DNA of 64,000 nt from an uncultured Lachnospiraceae bacterium (GCA_910584725.1 CAJUBE010000001.1:124001-188000), one strand, 5' to 3'. Shown: positions 1 to 9,316, counted from the stretch's first letter. Numbers and translations are program-made. The notes: generated by a model from the letters alone, not told the origin.

Positions 1-420
1 TGCGTGATGTACGACGGCAGCGACTATATCAATAAGCGGCCCTGCGACGATCCCAATGCGCCTTATGATGAGGTTACCTACACGGGCGCATTGCGTTCGG
101 GCGTGAAGGCCATTCAGGAAGCCTTTCCCCACATCCGCATTGTGGTAATGTCCCACACCTTCTGCCACAGCATCGGCGAGGACGGCAATTTCCAGAACGG
201 CGACCGGGCAGACTTAGGCCACGGCACCTTGAGCCACTATCTGCAAAAGGAGCGGGATGCCACCATGGACGTGGGCGTCTCCTTTATCGACAACTTTTAC
301 GGCTCCGTCAACGAGGATAATTATCTGGATTATATGACGGATTACATCCACTTCAACGACGCGGGGCGGGAGCTTTTGGCGCAGCGGTTTGCGGACTGCC
401 TATTCCCGGCGGGGGAGTAA
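1..420 (+). CDS. SGNH/GDSL-type hydrolase, C-terminal part (5' end outside window)
   Basis: The reading frame is already open at base 1, so this is the last 139 or so residues of a longer protein. It shows the end of an SGNH hydrolase fold: a TYTGAL segment before a helix and an AFPHIRIVVMSHTFC strand, then YIHFNDAGRELLAQR, where the Asp-x-x-His of block V reads D-Y-I-H. The TYTGAL helix resembles the same place in the anchored SGNH protein at 20909-22021, so the two look like distant paralogues. Such enzymes remove or transfer O-acyl groups on surface glycans, which fits the polysaccharide neighbourhood. It converges with the DltD-like gene at 501, with a strong hairpin (472-499) between. 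The substrate is unknown and the catalytic Ser block lies outside the window. Confidence 0.75.
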   Translation, partial: CVMYDGSDYINKRPCDDPNAPYDEVTYTGALRSGVKAIQEAFPHIRIVVMSHTFCHSIGEDGNFQNGDRADLGHGTLSHYLQKERDATMDVGVSFIDNFYGSVNEDNYLDYMTDYIHFNDAGRELLAQRFADCLFPAGE

Positions 421-471
421 ATCCTCCCGGCATCGCTCATAGGACGCGACGCCAAGAATCACTAGGACGCG

Positions 472-499
472 AGAGAATGCCTGAAATACGGCATTCTCT
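472..499. terminator. Perfect 10-bp-stem hairpin between convergent genes; inverted copy of a local palindromic element
   Basis: The arms AGAGAATGCC and GGCATTCTCT pair perfectly around an 8-base loop. It lies between two convergent stop codons (420 and 501), so it can act as a two-way terminator. Arms and loop are nearly the reverse complement of the hairpin starting the elements at 18324 and 18768, so it also belongs to that repeat family. Confidence 0.65.
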
Positions 500-500
500 G

Positions 501-1556
501 TTAATAATCTACCGAAAACAGCGTCTCAAAGTCAAACCGCTTCACCATATCCCGCGTCTCTTCAAGCGCTTTTTCCATCTCCTCCGCGCTCTTCACCTCG
601 CATGTCCCGTCCGCAAAACACTCCGTCATAAAGCGGTTAAACCTCGCGTGATAATGGGTGTAATCCGCGTAATTGTTTAGATCCGTCACAATCTCCTCCC
701 TGTTCGGGAAATAGAACACGCGCACGTTATCGTAGGCAAGCAGCGTCTCTGCGATGTAGGCATATTCCCGCATCGTGGCCTCCATATGATTTTCCTGCAT
801 CACATCGTTCCAGTAAAGAATACTGTAGGGCGGGAAAAAGATATAGAATGTCGTGTCCGGGTTCCGCTCAATGTAAGGGCAGAGATTGACCCGAAGGTTT
901 TTAACCGTGCCGTCAAGAAAAGCGTCCGGCGGCATCTCCGCCTCCACGGGTGCAGGCGGCGTATAATTGTGCATCACCCACTGGATATTGTAATATTCGT
1001 CCGTCCACCAGCTCTGGTACACAGTAGCCAGATCGGTTTTATCCGGGTCCGCAAGCGGGCGAAGCACATAGTTCAAAAGCACATCCTTGTTCAGCACGTA
1101 CTGTATGTCATTTAAATAATTGTCGTCGTAAAGATAGGCCGGAATCGGGTATTTCGTCTCCTCCACGCCCCCGGTGTAGGTCGTCACGTCAACCCCGAGA
1201 AAGACCGACTTTACCTCATGGCCGCTGTCAAAAATAATGTCCATAATATTGGCCTGATCCTTCGGGTAAGCGCCGCTGTAATTAAGTTTAACTGTCCGAA
1301 GCCCCATCAGCTCCTCAAACCAGTGGGTGTTGAAATTCACCGTCATGGAGGAACCGAGAATCACGCTGTCATAATCCATGTGCTTCGCCATCCCCGGATT
1401 CTGGGTAAGCTGGTTGTCCACCAGATAGGGGAAGTCCGCAAGCGGCGCGTGGTACTGGAAAAAAGGGTCCACCCAGACCACCAGCGCAGCCGCAAGCATA
1501 AGCAGTATCAAGGTAAAGGACACTATGGAGAGAATCCATTTTTTAAACCGCTTCAT
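501..1556 (-). CDS. Membrane-anchored DltD/AlgX-like SGNH protein, probable MBOAT partner
   Basis: I place the start at 1556 (MKRFKKW), with a GGAGG eight bases upstream, giving 351 residues. One N-terminal membrane helix (about residues 5-27) is followed by an extracytoplasmic domain. The SVILGSSMTVNF segment carries the Gly-Ser-Ser nucleophile region of DltD-like SGNH proteins, and YADYTHYHARFNRFM near the C-terminus supplies a candidate Asp/His pair. Proteins of this type work with MBOAT acyltransferases to move acyl groups onto extracellular polymers. The MBOAT gene at 2536-4209 is upstream on the same strand, with only the ORF6N-type gene between. The start overlaps that gene's end by 14 bases, suggesting coupled translation. 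The acyl group and polymer are not known. Confidence 0.7.
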   Translation of the reverse strand: MKRFKKWILSIVSFTLILLMLAAALVVWVDPFFQYHAPLADFPYLVDNQLTQNPGMAKHMDYDSVILGSSMTVNFNTHWFEELMGLRTVKLNYSGAYPKDQANIMDIIFDSGHEVKSVFLGVDVTTYTGGVEETKYPIPAYLYDDNYLNDIQYVLNKDVLLNYVLRPLADPDKTDLATVYQSWWTDEYYNIQWVMHNYTPPAPVEAEMPPDAFLDGTVKNLRVNLCPYIERNPDTTFYIFFPPYSILYWNDVMQENHMEATMREYAYIAETLLAYDNVRVFYFPNREEIVTDLNNYADYTHYHARFNRFMTECFADGTCEVKSAEEMEKALEETRDMVKRFDFETLFSVDY

Positions 1557-2523
1557 CCTGTTCCTCCGTTTCCAGTTCCAACCGTTGCAATATATCTTTG
1601 ATAATCTTCTCATCTTGAATTAAACTAATGGCAAAACATTTTTTACCAGCATCTTTCAACGATGCCCCGACATGATATGCCGTTTCCCTGTCAATAATGA
1701 GGAATCGGTCGTGGAATGCCGTTACATATTTCACTTCCAGCACCGGATATTGCGCATTAAAATTTGAGCAATCTGTCCTGGTGAGCCGCGTCTGTTTCTG
1801 TGTATATACAGTCACCGTTACCTGCTCCTGTTTTTTTGACAGCAAATTCAATGTTTTTACATCCACATATCCGTCTACTAAAACAATTTCCCGTTCTGCT
1901 TTTTGAATCAATTCGACAATCAAACTGAATGCGTCATATATCTGTCCGTCAAAAAAGATTTTTTGCGCGGGTTCTTCATTCTGAGATATATAATCAAATA
2001 TGCGTCCTAATTTTTCATCCGTCTCCTTCTGATACTCCAATTGCTTTAACTCCACATTACTGATACGCTCAAACAGCAACGCATTATTCGCGAGAAACCG
2101 TCGCATTTCCACAAAGGAATCCATAATGTGAATGCTTGTCTGTACAGCGGTTTCACTTCTCAGGACAGACGCCAGCATAGCGATTCCCTGTTCCGTAAAA
2201 GCATACGGAAGTTTTCTGCGTCCGCCATATCCATGATTCTCTTCTCCCGAACTTGAAATCACAAAATGTGATATCAAGTTTTCATATTCATCCTTGGTCA
2301 ATTGAAAGCGAAACCGCTCCGGAAACCTGTCTATATTTCTTTTTACCGCCTGATTCAGCACTCTGGTCTCAACTCCATATAAAACTGCCAGCTCATAATC
2401 TATCATAACCTGCTGACTACGCACTGTGTAAATCATATTTTTTATGTCATACTGCGCCGCCATAATATTCGTAACCTCAATCCGCCCATCCAATACAACT
2501 AAATTTTGTTCTGTTTTTGCCAT
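1543..2523 (-). CDS. ORF6N (KilA-N-related) protein with PLD-like C-terminal domain
   Basis: This 326-residue protein starts with an ORF6N domain (about residues 25-115: IYTVRSQQVMIDYELAVLYG, then RFPERFRFQLT and YAFTEQGIAMLASVL). That DNA-binding family is common in phages and mobile elements. A helical linker follows, then a phospholipase-D-like region with HDRFLIID at 271-278. This matches the HxK(x)4D motif except that Lys is Arg, so phosphodiesterase activity is uncertain. It sits between an MBOAT gene and its DltD-like partner, overlapping the latter by 14 bases. Its codons are clearly more A/T-rich than either neighbour, so it looks like a later insertion. It may be a regulator or part of a defence or mobile module; its role in this operon is unknown. 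Confidence 0.8.
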   Translation of the reverse strand: MAKTEQNLVVLDGRIEVTNIMAAQYDIKNMIYTVRSQQVMIDYELAVLYGVETRVLNQAVKRNIDRFPERFRFQLTKDEYENLISHFVISSSGEENHGYGGRRKLPYAFTEQGIAMLASVLRSETAVQTSIHIMDSFVEMRRFLANNALLFERISNVELKQLEYQKETDEKLGRIFDYISQNEEPAQKIFFDGQIYDAFSLIVELIQKAEREIVLVDGYVDVKTLNLLSKKQEQVTVTVYTQKQTRLTRTDCSNFNAQYPVLEVKYVTAFHDRFLIIDRETAYHVGASLKDAGKKCFAISLIQDEKIIKDILQRLELETEEQDEAV

Positions 2524-2535
2524 ACCACACCATCC

Positions 2536-4209
2536 TTAGAAATTAAAATACAAAAACGTGCTGACACCGGAAAAGCTCAAGATGCACCACACCGCCAGCA
2601 CCACCAGCACCGCCGCCGACACCGGATCGTATTTCAGGCGTGCCACACGCTCTTTCGCGTTTTTTCCCACCATGGATAAATACAGTCCTGCTGCCAGAAT
2701 CACAAACATCAGAATGTAGCGGCTGAAGGACAGGTTGTCCAGATGCAGCACCTTGAGCACATACCAAAATTCATCCGGCCGCAGACATTCCGCCAAATCC
2801 AAGGAAATTTTCTTCACCTCTCCCCTGACGGCTGTCCGTAGAAGCGTATTCGCCTGCGCAATGCTTTCCGCCCGAAAATAAACCCAGGCCACACTTACAT
2901 AGAGGAAGGTTACAATTTGTGACAATGCTGTCATAATTTTATGCCCCGCACGGGCCGCCGGCCCCGCTTCCATCCCAAGTGTCATCTTCTGCGATTCTGC
3001 GGGTACTTCATTTGACGGCATTCCTGCACGATTTTTCTTCAGCCGGGGCTTGACATGACCCTGCCAGAACCGGGTCGCCACATACAACGCCCCGTGCAGC
3101 ATCCCCCAGACGATAAAATGAAAGCCCGCCCCGTGCCAGAGCCCGCTCAGGAAAAAAACAATCAGAAAGTTCAGGTACATCCGTCCCTCCCCTTTGCGGT
3201 TGCCGCCCAGAGGAATATAGACATATTTCGTAAAGAAACGGTTCAGGGTAATATGCCACCGCTTCCAGAAGTCCACAATGTTCGTCGCCTTGTAGGGAGA
3301 ATTAAAATTGACGGGGATCTCGACGTCGAGCATCCTGCCGATACCCACAGCCATATCACAGTATCCGCTGAAATCAAAATAGAGCTGCAGGGCATAGAAC
3401 AGAATCACCAGACAGGCGTCCGCCCTGCCGAGATACGCCAAATTTTCATAGCCGTAATCCACGCCCGCGCCGAGCGTGTCCGCCAGAAGCACCTTCTTGG
3501 CAAGCCCCAGCAGAAAGAGCGCAAGCCCGCCCGCAATCCGTTCCCAATCCGCTTTTTTTTCGCCAAACGCCCGAAACTGCGGCAGCATTTCACTGTGGTT
3601 CACGATCGGACCCGCGATAAGCTGCGGAAAAAAAGAGACGAACAGCGCATATTCCGACAAGGAGCAGTCCGCCACCTCGCCTCTGTAAGTGTCCACAATA
3701 AAGGAAATCTGCTGGAAGGTAAAAAAACTGATGCCCAGCGGCAGAAGAATGCCCCGCAGCACAAAATCAGTGCCAACCACACGGTTCACGGTATCGAGAA
3801 AAAAGTCAAAATACTTGAAATAAAACAGCACACACAGGTTCACCGCAACTGCCAAAACCATAACCATCCGGCGGGACACGGCTCCGTATCCTGCCGTCTT
3901 TTTCCCCGCTCTCTGTGCCGCTGCCGCTCTCCGTCCAACCGCATAGCCCTGTTCCGCCGTGTCTTCCTGTTTCCGCGCGCCGCCCCAAAATTTCTCTTGC
4001 GACAACAATCTGTGAAACAGATAGTTTCCGGCAATGCTTAAAACCATAATCAGCAGATAAGACAGATTAAAATAGCCGTAAAACCAGAATGACATGGCAG
4101 TCAGAAACACTCTTGCCGCCTCAGGCTTCCCGCTTTTTAAAAGACCGTAATAGCCGAACAGGCATATGGGAAAAAATGCGAACACAAAAATATAGGAATT
4201 AAATAACAT
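2536..4209 (-). CDS. MBOAT family O-acyltransferase (AlgI/DltB-like)
   Basis: A 557-residue polytopic protein with the standard MBOAT landmarks in order: an N-terminal LFNSYIFVFAFFP segment, SFFTFQQISFIVDTYRGEV, FFPQLIAGPI, the LYFDFSGYCDMAVGIGRM segment, NFNSPYKATNIVDFWKRWHI, YIPLGGNRKG and SGLWHGAGFHF, whose His is the likely catalytic residue. These enzymes transfer acyl groups across the membrane to polysaccharides or teichoic acids. A charged loop at about 75-105 and another before the last helices (about 395-430) are longer than usual. It heads a run of three genes with the ORF6N protein and the DltD-like protein. It is one of three MBOATs here (also 27262 and 30429). Confidence 0.92.
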   Translation of the reverse strand: MLFNSYIFVFAFFPICLFGYYGLLKSGKPEAARVFLTAMSFWFYGYFNLSYLLIMVLSIAGNYLFHRLLSQEKFWGGARKQEDTAEQGYAVGRRAAAAQRAGKKTAGYGAVSRRMVMVLAVAVNLCVLFYFKYFDFFLDTVNRVVGTDFVLRGILLPLGISFFTFQQISFIVDTYRGEVADCSLSEYALFVSFFPQLIAGPIVNHSEMLPQFRAFGEKKADWERIAGGLALFLLGLAKKVLLADTLGAGVDYGYENLAYLGRADACLVILFYALQLYFDFSGYCDMAVGIGRMLDVEIPVNFNSPYKATNIVDFWKRWHITLNRFFTKYVYIPLGGNRKGEGRMYLNFLIVFFLSGLWHGAGFHFIVWGMLHGALYVATRFWQGHVKPRLKKNRAGMPSNEVPAESQKMTLGMEAGPAARAGHKIMTALSQIVTFLYVSVAWVYFRAESIAQANTLLRTAVRGEVKKISLDLAECLRPDEFWYVLKVLHLDNLSFSRYILMFVILAAGLYLSMVGKNAKERVARLKYDPVSAAVLVVLAVWCILSFSGVSTFLYFNF

Positions 4210-4223
4210 AATAAAACCGCCCT

Positions 4224-5045
4224 CTACAGTGTCATATCCTTATATACCACATACTCCCCCACCTGACCATAGACCGAGTAACCGTAATCCGTCAGCGGCT
4301 CCCGAACCTCCCGATCTTCCTTCAAAATCACATAGGAGCAGGGGTACGTTCTTGCCAGTTCCGCGAAGGCAGGCGTGTCGATCACCTCCGCCTCCTCCAT
4401 GGCCTCATACATGGCATTGTAGTAATCCCAGCGGGCGATCAGCATCTCACGGCCGTAGGGCAGCTCAATATCCGTGCTGTACTGCCTCACATAATAAATC
4501 AGATCCGCCGGGACAAGCGCCGTGATCCGCCCCTCCTCCGGCTCTATCATATCCACAATGTCAACGGCCTCCTGGGGGAGATGATAGGCATTCTGCGCCC
4601 GGGAGATATGCTCGCTGTCATAGACATAGTCCCCACAGGCGACAATCGCCAGACATACCACCGCCAGACCGATCCGTCTGTGCTTTCCCATCAGCCGGAT
4701 CAGCCCGTAAGCGCTGACAATGCTCATCTGCAAAAGCCACAAAAGCCTGTAATAAGTCTCGGAATCCTCCATCAGCCGCACGAACACCTTGCGGAACAGG
4801 GGACAGAAAAACAAAAACAGAATCAGCGTGGGCGCATAGACAAACAGCACGCGCCTGCGCTTATCCTTCTCCGTCAGCCACAGATAGAGGAGCACAAAGA
4901 GATAAATTCCCGCTAGAAAGTGGTTTTCGTGATAACCCATATAATTTTTAAATATCACTACGCTCTCTAAAAAAATACCCCACATACTTTTCCTCACCGT
5001 CTTGTTCAGCCCGCGCCCATTCATAAAATACGCCGTGCCCAAACT
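4224..5045 (-). pseudogene. C-terminal half of a DUF6077-like membrane protein, split by an in-frame stop
   Basis: This part continues in exactly the same frame as the gene ending at 5046; only one TAA separates them. It encodes several membrane helices (HFLAGIYLFVLLYLWL; a Leu/Phe-rich helix; SIVSAYGLIRLM) followed by a soluble C-terminal domain of about 130 residues. A restart is possible at the TTG at 5042 (272 residues) or the ATG at 5021 (MNGRGLNKT), but I see no good Shine-Dalgarno sequence for either. Joined to the upstream half it makes about 700 residues, a size I recall for DUF6077 proteins of Lachnospiraceae. I therefore read it as the broken second half of one gene; independent translation or readthrough cannot be excluded. 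Confidence 0.65.
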
Positions 5046-6326
5046 TTATTTTAAGAGATAGCTGTACGCCATAAAGACATAAATCCCCATATACACCACA
5101 TTCGGGATGCAGGCCGCCCCCACCTTAAAAAGAATTTTCCAGTCCCGCTCCGCCACCGCCAGACAGAAAGTCGCCACCGCAATCAGGATACAGACAAGAA
5201 ACACCGCGATTGAGCTGCAGACGCCCGCCGTCATGTTGACACAGACGAGTAAAATCCAAAGTCCCGCGTCTGTCCGTCCTTTCCTGACACCTTTGTTATA
5301 AATTTGCAAAAATACCCAGAACAGCGCCGGAATGACCAGCGAGCCCGCCAGCGCCTTTCCCTGCCAGGTGCGGGTCAGAAAAAAGGTTTCGTTGGTGTAG
5401 AGGGACACATTGCCGAAAATCTGGAACACCGCCATAAGTATCATAAATATAGGCAGATTCTCCTTATGGAGCACACGTCCGCCCGACCCGGCCGCGCCAT
5501 TGACAGCAGACTGTTTCTCGCCGCTCCCCGCAGTCTCCGCAAAAAGCGCCCGCCCTATTTCATAGTACAGCAGATACGTCAGTGGAATCAGCACAAGCGG
5601 CATCACCACATGGGACACAATCGTGGCGTGCATCCCCGCCCGCACCGAAACAAAAGCCACCCACATGGGAAAAACCGCCATCGCATGACGCACATCCAAT
5701 CCCGTGGAACCGCCCGTCAGCGGCAGAATGCGGTACATCACACCCGCCTCCTGCGCGATCAGCGACTCCACCACATAGTAGGCGTCGTCACCGTCGAAGG
5801 AGGTGAACGCCGCCGCCTTGTAGAGTTGAAAACCGAGCAGCGCGAAGAACAAAAGCCACTCGACGCCCGCGCCCGTAAGGAACCTCTTTGCTATGACTGC
5901 CGCGCGTACTCTTGAGCGGTCTACATTTCTAACATTCTCGTCTTTTTTTGCTTTCAAATTACTTGTCACGCCCTGAAAATCTGGCATCCTTGCATTTCCC
6001 CAGATAAGCCCTTGTCTTCCCGATTTTTTGTTTCCGTACAAAAGCCACACCCCCGCCGCCGCACCAAGAAGCGTCAACACCGTAAACACGGAGGAAGCCA
6101 CTTTAAAGTTATTGTACTCCACCCAGAGAACCGCCGGCACCGCCGCCAGCTCAAAGATCGCCCACATGCCGAAATACCCGGAAAGCAGCACAAAGCCCGG
6201 GCTTCTCTTTTCCGCCGATATGAAATTCGCAGGGATCAGCCCGATACAGAACGGGATGACCAGAAGCCAGAAGATCAAACTGATGACAGCCAGCATATTT
6301 TTGCCTCTCTTTTCCTTCCGAAACAT
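5046..6326 (-). pseudogene. N-terminal half of a DUF6077-like polytopic membrane protein
   Basis: A 426-residue polytopic product beginning MFRKEKRGKNMLAVISLIFW; the inner Met (MLAVIS) at 6296 is an alternative start. The FTSFDGDDAYYVVESLIAQE segment resembles the first extracytoplasmic acidic loop of GT-C-like proteins, which supports a role in surface glycan assembly. Translation stops at TAA (5046-5048) immediately after the helix YMGIYVFMAYSYLLK, and the same frame stays open for another 273 codons. Ending inside the membrane domain is unusual for an intact protein and points to a nonsense mutation. It is divergent from the FAD enzyme at 6531. Confidence 0.65.
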
Positions 6327-6443
6327 GGTCTATAGTCAGTACTACTATAGCATACACCTTTTTATTTTTCCACATTACCCCGGAAACTTTCGTATTCCCC
6401 TCCATACTCTCCCAGAACTCGCTGTGTACATCCTCCCCCAAAC

Positions 6444-6459
6444 ATGATAAAATTATCAT
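6444..6459. promoter_or_regulatory. 7-bp-arm palindrome upstream of the FAD enzyme promoter
   Basis: ATGATAA and TTATCAT are exact reverse complements around two bases, just upstream of the -35 at 6469. It is A/T-rich and may be an operator for either divergent gene, or simply a flexible promoter element. Confidence 0.3.
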
Positions 6460-6468
6460 AATGTCTAA

Positions 6469-6496
6469 TTGACAATGTCCGCGGACAGACTATAGA
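6469..6496 (+). promoter_or_regulatory. Sigma-A-type promoter with a perfect 12-bp palindrome in the spacer
   Basis: A perfect -35 (TTGACA, 6469-6474) and a TATAGA -10 (6491-6496) are separated by 16 bases. The spacer contains the perfect palindrome TGTCCGCGGACA (6476-6487), a good position for a repressor operator. A short GGGCG/CGCCC hairpin follows in the 5' leader (about 6500-6514) before the GAGG ribosome-binding site of the gene at 6531. Confidence 0.6.
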
Positions 6497-6530
6497 TCAG
6501 GGCGTTTTGCGCCCCGAAATGAGGTAATGC

Positions 6531-8132
6531 ATGAAAAAAGTATACGTGATCGGCGCAGGCCCGGCAGGTCTGACCGCCGCTTATGAGTTGCTCAGACAGG
6601 ATAAAAACAAAGAATACAAGGTCACGGTGCTGGAGGAATCCGGCGCCATGGGTGGCATCTCCAAGACCGTCAACTACAAGGGAAACCGCATGGATATGGG
6701 CGGACACCGCTTTTTTTCCAAGGTGCCCGAGGTCAACGCGTGGTGGGAACACATGCTGCCCACGCAGGGTTCGCCCACCTACGACGACATTGTGCTGCAC
6801 CGGGATATGACCTTGGCCCCCGGCGGCCCGGATCCGGAGAAGGAAGACCGGGTCATGCTGCGGCGTAACCGGGTATCGCGGATTTACTTTAACCGGAAAT
6901 TTTTTGACTATCCGATTTCCCTGAAACCGGAAACTTTTATCAATATGGGATTTCTCGCCACCATGCAGGTGGGCTTCAGTTATCTCGCCGCTATGATCCA
7001 CAAGCGGCCCGAAAACTCGCTGGAAGATTTTTATGTCAACCGATTTGGAAAAAAGCTCTACTCTATGTTCTTTGAAAATTACACCGAAAATCTCTGGGGC
7101 CGGCATCCTTCCGAGATTGCGCCGGACTGGGGCGCGCAGCGGGTAAAAGGTCTGTCCATCACCGCCATCTTAAAAGATATTTTTGCAAAGATGCTTCCCG
7201 GCAAAAAGGATCGCGAGGTGGAAACTTCCCTGATCGAAGAGTTCAGTTACCCCAAACTCGGCCCTGGCCAGCTCTGGGAGGTAACCGCGGACAGAATCAG
7301 GGAGCTGGGCGGAGAAATCCTCTGCCACAGCAGGGCGGTCGGATTACACAAGGACGAAAACAACCGCATCACCTCTATCACCTATGAAACGCCGGAGGGC
7401 GAGGTGACCGCCGAGGGCGACATTTTCATCTCCTCCATGCCCGTGAAAGATCTGGTGGCGGGCATAAACGATGTGCCGAAAGCCGAGGCTGAGATTGCCG
7501 CAGGGCTTCCCTACCGCGACTACATGACCGTGGGGCTCCTGCTGCCGAAGCTGAACCTGAAAAATAAGACGAAACTGAAAACCATCGGCAATATCGTGCC
7601 CGACTGCTGGGTATACGTGCACGACAAGAGCGTCCGTCTGGGAAGGTTCCAGATTTATAACAACTGGTCGCCCTACATGGTGCGCGATCTGGAACACACG
7701 ATATGGATCGGTCTGGAATACTTTGTCTTTGAGGGGGACAAATACTGGACAATGTCAGATGCGGATTTCACCCGCTTTGCGGTGGACGAGATCGTCCGGA
7801 TGGGACTGATCGACAGCCCTTCGGACGTGATGGACTCCCATGTGGAGCGGGTAAAGAAAGCTTATCCCGCCTATTTTGACACCTACAAGGATATGGACAA
7901 GCTGACCAAATACTTAAAATCCATCGACAACCTCTACTGCGTGGGCAGAAACGGCCAGCACCGCTACAACAATATTGACCACTCCATGATGACCTCCTTT
8001 GAAACCGTGAAAAATATAGTGAACGGCGTTTCCTCCAAGGACAATATCTGGAATGTCAACACGGAGAAAACCTACCACGAGACCGTGCAGGAGGAAAAGA
8101 CTGCCGCGGGCGATCAGCTCGAAATCGACTAG
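6531..8132 (+). CDS. FAD-dependent oxidoreductase (amine oxidase / UDP-galactopyranose mutase-like)
   Basis: The N-terminus has a classic dinucleotide-binding strand-turn-helix (VYVIGAGPAGLTAAYELL, residues 4-21), an acidic residue ending the second strand (VLEESGAMGG) and the MGGHRFFSK segment typical of flavoproteins of the amine-oxidase/protoporphyrinogen-oxidase/Glf superfamily. The 533 residues are longer than a classical UDP-galactopyranose mutase (about 370-400). The C-terminal GRNGQHRYNNIDHSMMTS closes the FAD site. In polysaccharide loci such enzymes are thought to rearrange or oxidise sugar nucleotides; the exact reaction cannot be read from sequence. It is the only plus-strand gene between 501 and 16,200, with its own promoter at 6469 and terminator at 8131. 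Confidence 0.8.
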   Translation: MKKVYVIGAGPAGLTAAYELLRQDKNKEYKVTVLEESGAMGGISKTVNYKGNRMDMGGHRFFSKVPEVNAWWEHMLPTQGSPTYDDIVLHRDMTLAPGGPDPEKEDRVMLRRNRVSRIYFNRKFFDYPISLKPETFINMGFLATMQVGFSYLAAMIHKRPENSLEDFYVNRFGKKLYSMFFENYTENLWGRHPSEIAPDWGAQRVKGLSITAILKDIFAKMLPGKKDREVETSLIEEFSYPKLGPGQLWEVTADRIRELGGEILCHSRAVGLHKDENNRITSITYETPEGEVTAEGDIFISSMPVKDLVAGINDVPKAEAEIAAGLPYRDYMTVGLLLPKLNLKNKTKLKTIGNIVPDCWVYVHDKSVRLGRFQIYNNWSPYMVRDLEHTIWIGLEYFVFEGDKYWTMSDADFTRFAVDEIVRMGLIDSPSDVMDSHVERVKKAYPAYFDTYKDMDKLTKYLKSIDNLYCVGRNGQHRYNNIDHSMMTSFETVKNIVNGVSSKDNIWNVNTEKTYHETVQEEKTAAGDQLEID

Positions 8133-8158
8133 GCGCACAGCTTTTTCGCCTCTTTTTT
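8131..8158 (+). terminator. Rho-independent terminator of the FAD enzyme gene
   Basis: A short GC stem (AGGCG paired with CGCCT) overlaps the stop codon and is followed directly by CTTTTTT on the plus strand. Confidence 0.7.
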
Positions 8159-8185
8159 CCGAATCGAAAATTGTAACCAGCGCCG

Positions 8186-9316
8186 TCAGCCAAAACGGTT
8201 CTGCACCCGCTGTAATATGGCGCTGATCAGAACCAAAATAACCGTATAGACGGCCATCTCATATAAATAGCGCATGTTATGAATAGATTGTAGATAGTAC
8301 CAGGGCGGGAGCAGCAGTTTTCCCGCCCTGCCTTGCTGTATATTCAAAAAAACCGGGCACAGCACAAGCATCGCCGCCAGAAGCGGCAAGAAAAGCATTC
8401 CCAGTCTGCGGGGCGTGCGGCACAGCATCCGCAGCAGATTGGAAAAAGCCAGCACACAGGCCGCAAACACCGCACAGCTCGCCGCTTCCCTCTTCCAATC
8501 CGTAAACACCCCGGCCAGCTTACACGACAGTAACAGCACAAGAGCCCCATCCAGGAGAAAAGCCGCGCCCGCAATATAGGAGACCGAAAGCCGCCTTGAC
8601 ACGGATACACGCCCATAGGCGCCGCGCGCCTCATCCTGCATGAAATAGAGCGAAGCCGCCAGCCCCACAAATGTAAGCCAGATGGCCAGAATCCCCCTGA
8701 GAGGCGCCTGCACGTAAGTGAAATCCTCCGTCTCACCGGGCGTTTTATCAGGATACACCATCTGAAAGAGGCTCCCTTCCACGGCAACGCTTTCATAGAC
8801 CCGCCGCAGCTCCTCCTCCGTCATCTCCTCAAGCCCCAGCTCATCCCTCACATAGCCCTCATAGACCGCATAAGAAAAGGAAGGATAAATGGCGGACGAC
8901 AAAATCTCCCTGCCAAGAATAAGGGGAACGCTGTCCTGCCGCTGCACCACCGTCACCACCGGCCGCACCCTGCGCTTCGCCGCAAGCTCCCCGATCTCCT
9001 CTGTCAGATCCTCCGAAAAAATCCAGGCCGCGTCCGCCTCCCCGTTCTCCACCGCAAGGCACGCTTCCTCACCGCCCCCGCAGGGCAGATATCTCATAAC
9101 ACCCTCGCCGTCCAAAAGCCGTTCGGAAATCTCCGCCGCGGCCGTATCCCCCTCCGGCAGATACAAGGCGATCGTGGCGATTCCGGCGGACTCCGCAGAC
9201 AGCCTGCCGACTCCTGCCGCAAGCAGGGGCGCCAGAAAGAGCATCAGAAGAAAGCCGCCCTTTTTCAAAAGCCGTTTCTGCAGCAGTATAAACCTTGTCA
9301 ACATCTGTCCCGGCAT
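8186..9316 (-). CDS. ABC-2-type transporter permease (second permease of a three-gene exporter)
   Basis: The start at 9316 (MPGQMLTRF) has AGGAGG eight bases upstream, giving 376 residues. One N-terminal helix (FLLMLFLAPLLAAGVGRL) is followed by an extracytoplasmic domain of about 180 residues and then five or six helices at the C-terminus. This is the ABC-2/YhgE-like layout, where a large outside loop follows the first helix. It is the last gene of a probable operon with the permease at 9428 and the ATPase at 10749; the two permeases share this architecture and may form a heterodimer. The substrate is unknown. The region suggests a surface glycan or lipid, but drug or peptide export is equally possible. 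Confidence 0.75.
   Translation of the reverse strand: MPGQMLTRFILLQKRLLKKGGFLLMLFLAPLLAAGVGRLSAESAGIATIALYLPEGDTAAAEISERLLDGEGVMRYLPCGGGEEACLAVENGEADAAWIFSEDLTEEIGELAAKRRVRPVVTVVQRQDSVPLILGREILSSAIYPSFSYAVYEGYVRDELGLEEMTEEELRRVYESVAVEGSLFQMVYPDKTPGETEDFTYVQAPLRGILAIWLTFVGLAASLYFMQDEARGAYGRVSVSRRLSVSYIAGAAFLLDGALVLLLSCKLAGVFTDWKREAASCAVFAACVLAFSNLLRMLCRTPRRLGMLFLPLLAAMLVLCPVFLNIQQGRAGKLLLPPWYYLQSIHNMRYLYEMAVYTVILVLISAILQRVQNRFG

Noticed and set aside
3055..4041. Plus-strand frame (328 residues) inside the MBOAT gene
   Set aside because: Shadow frame rich in His/Arg/Gln; the minus strand has all MBOAT motifs.
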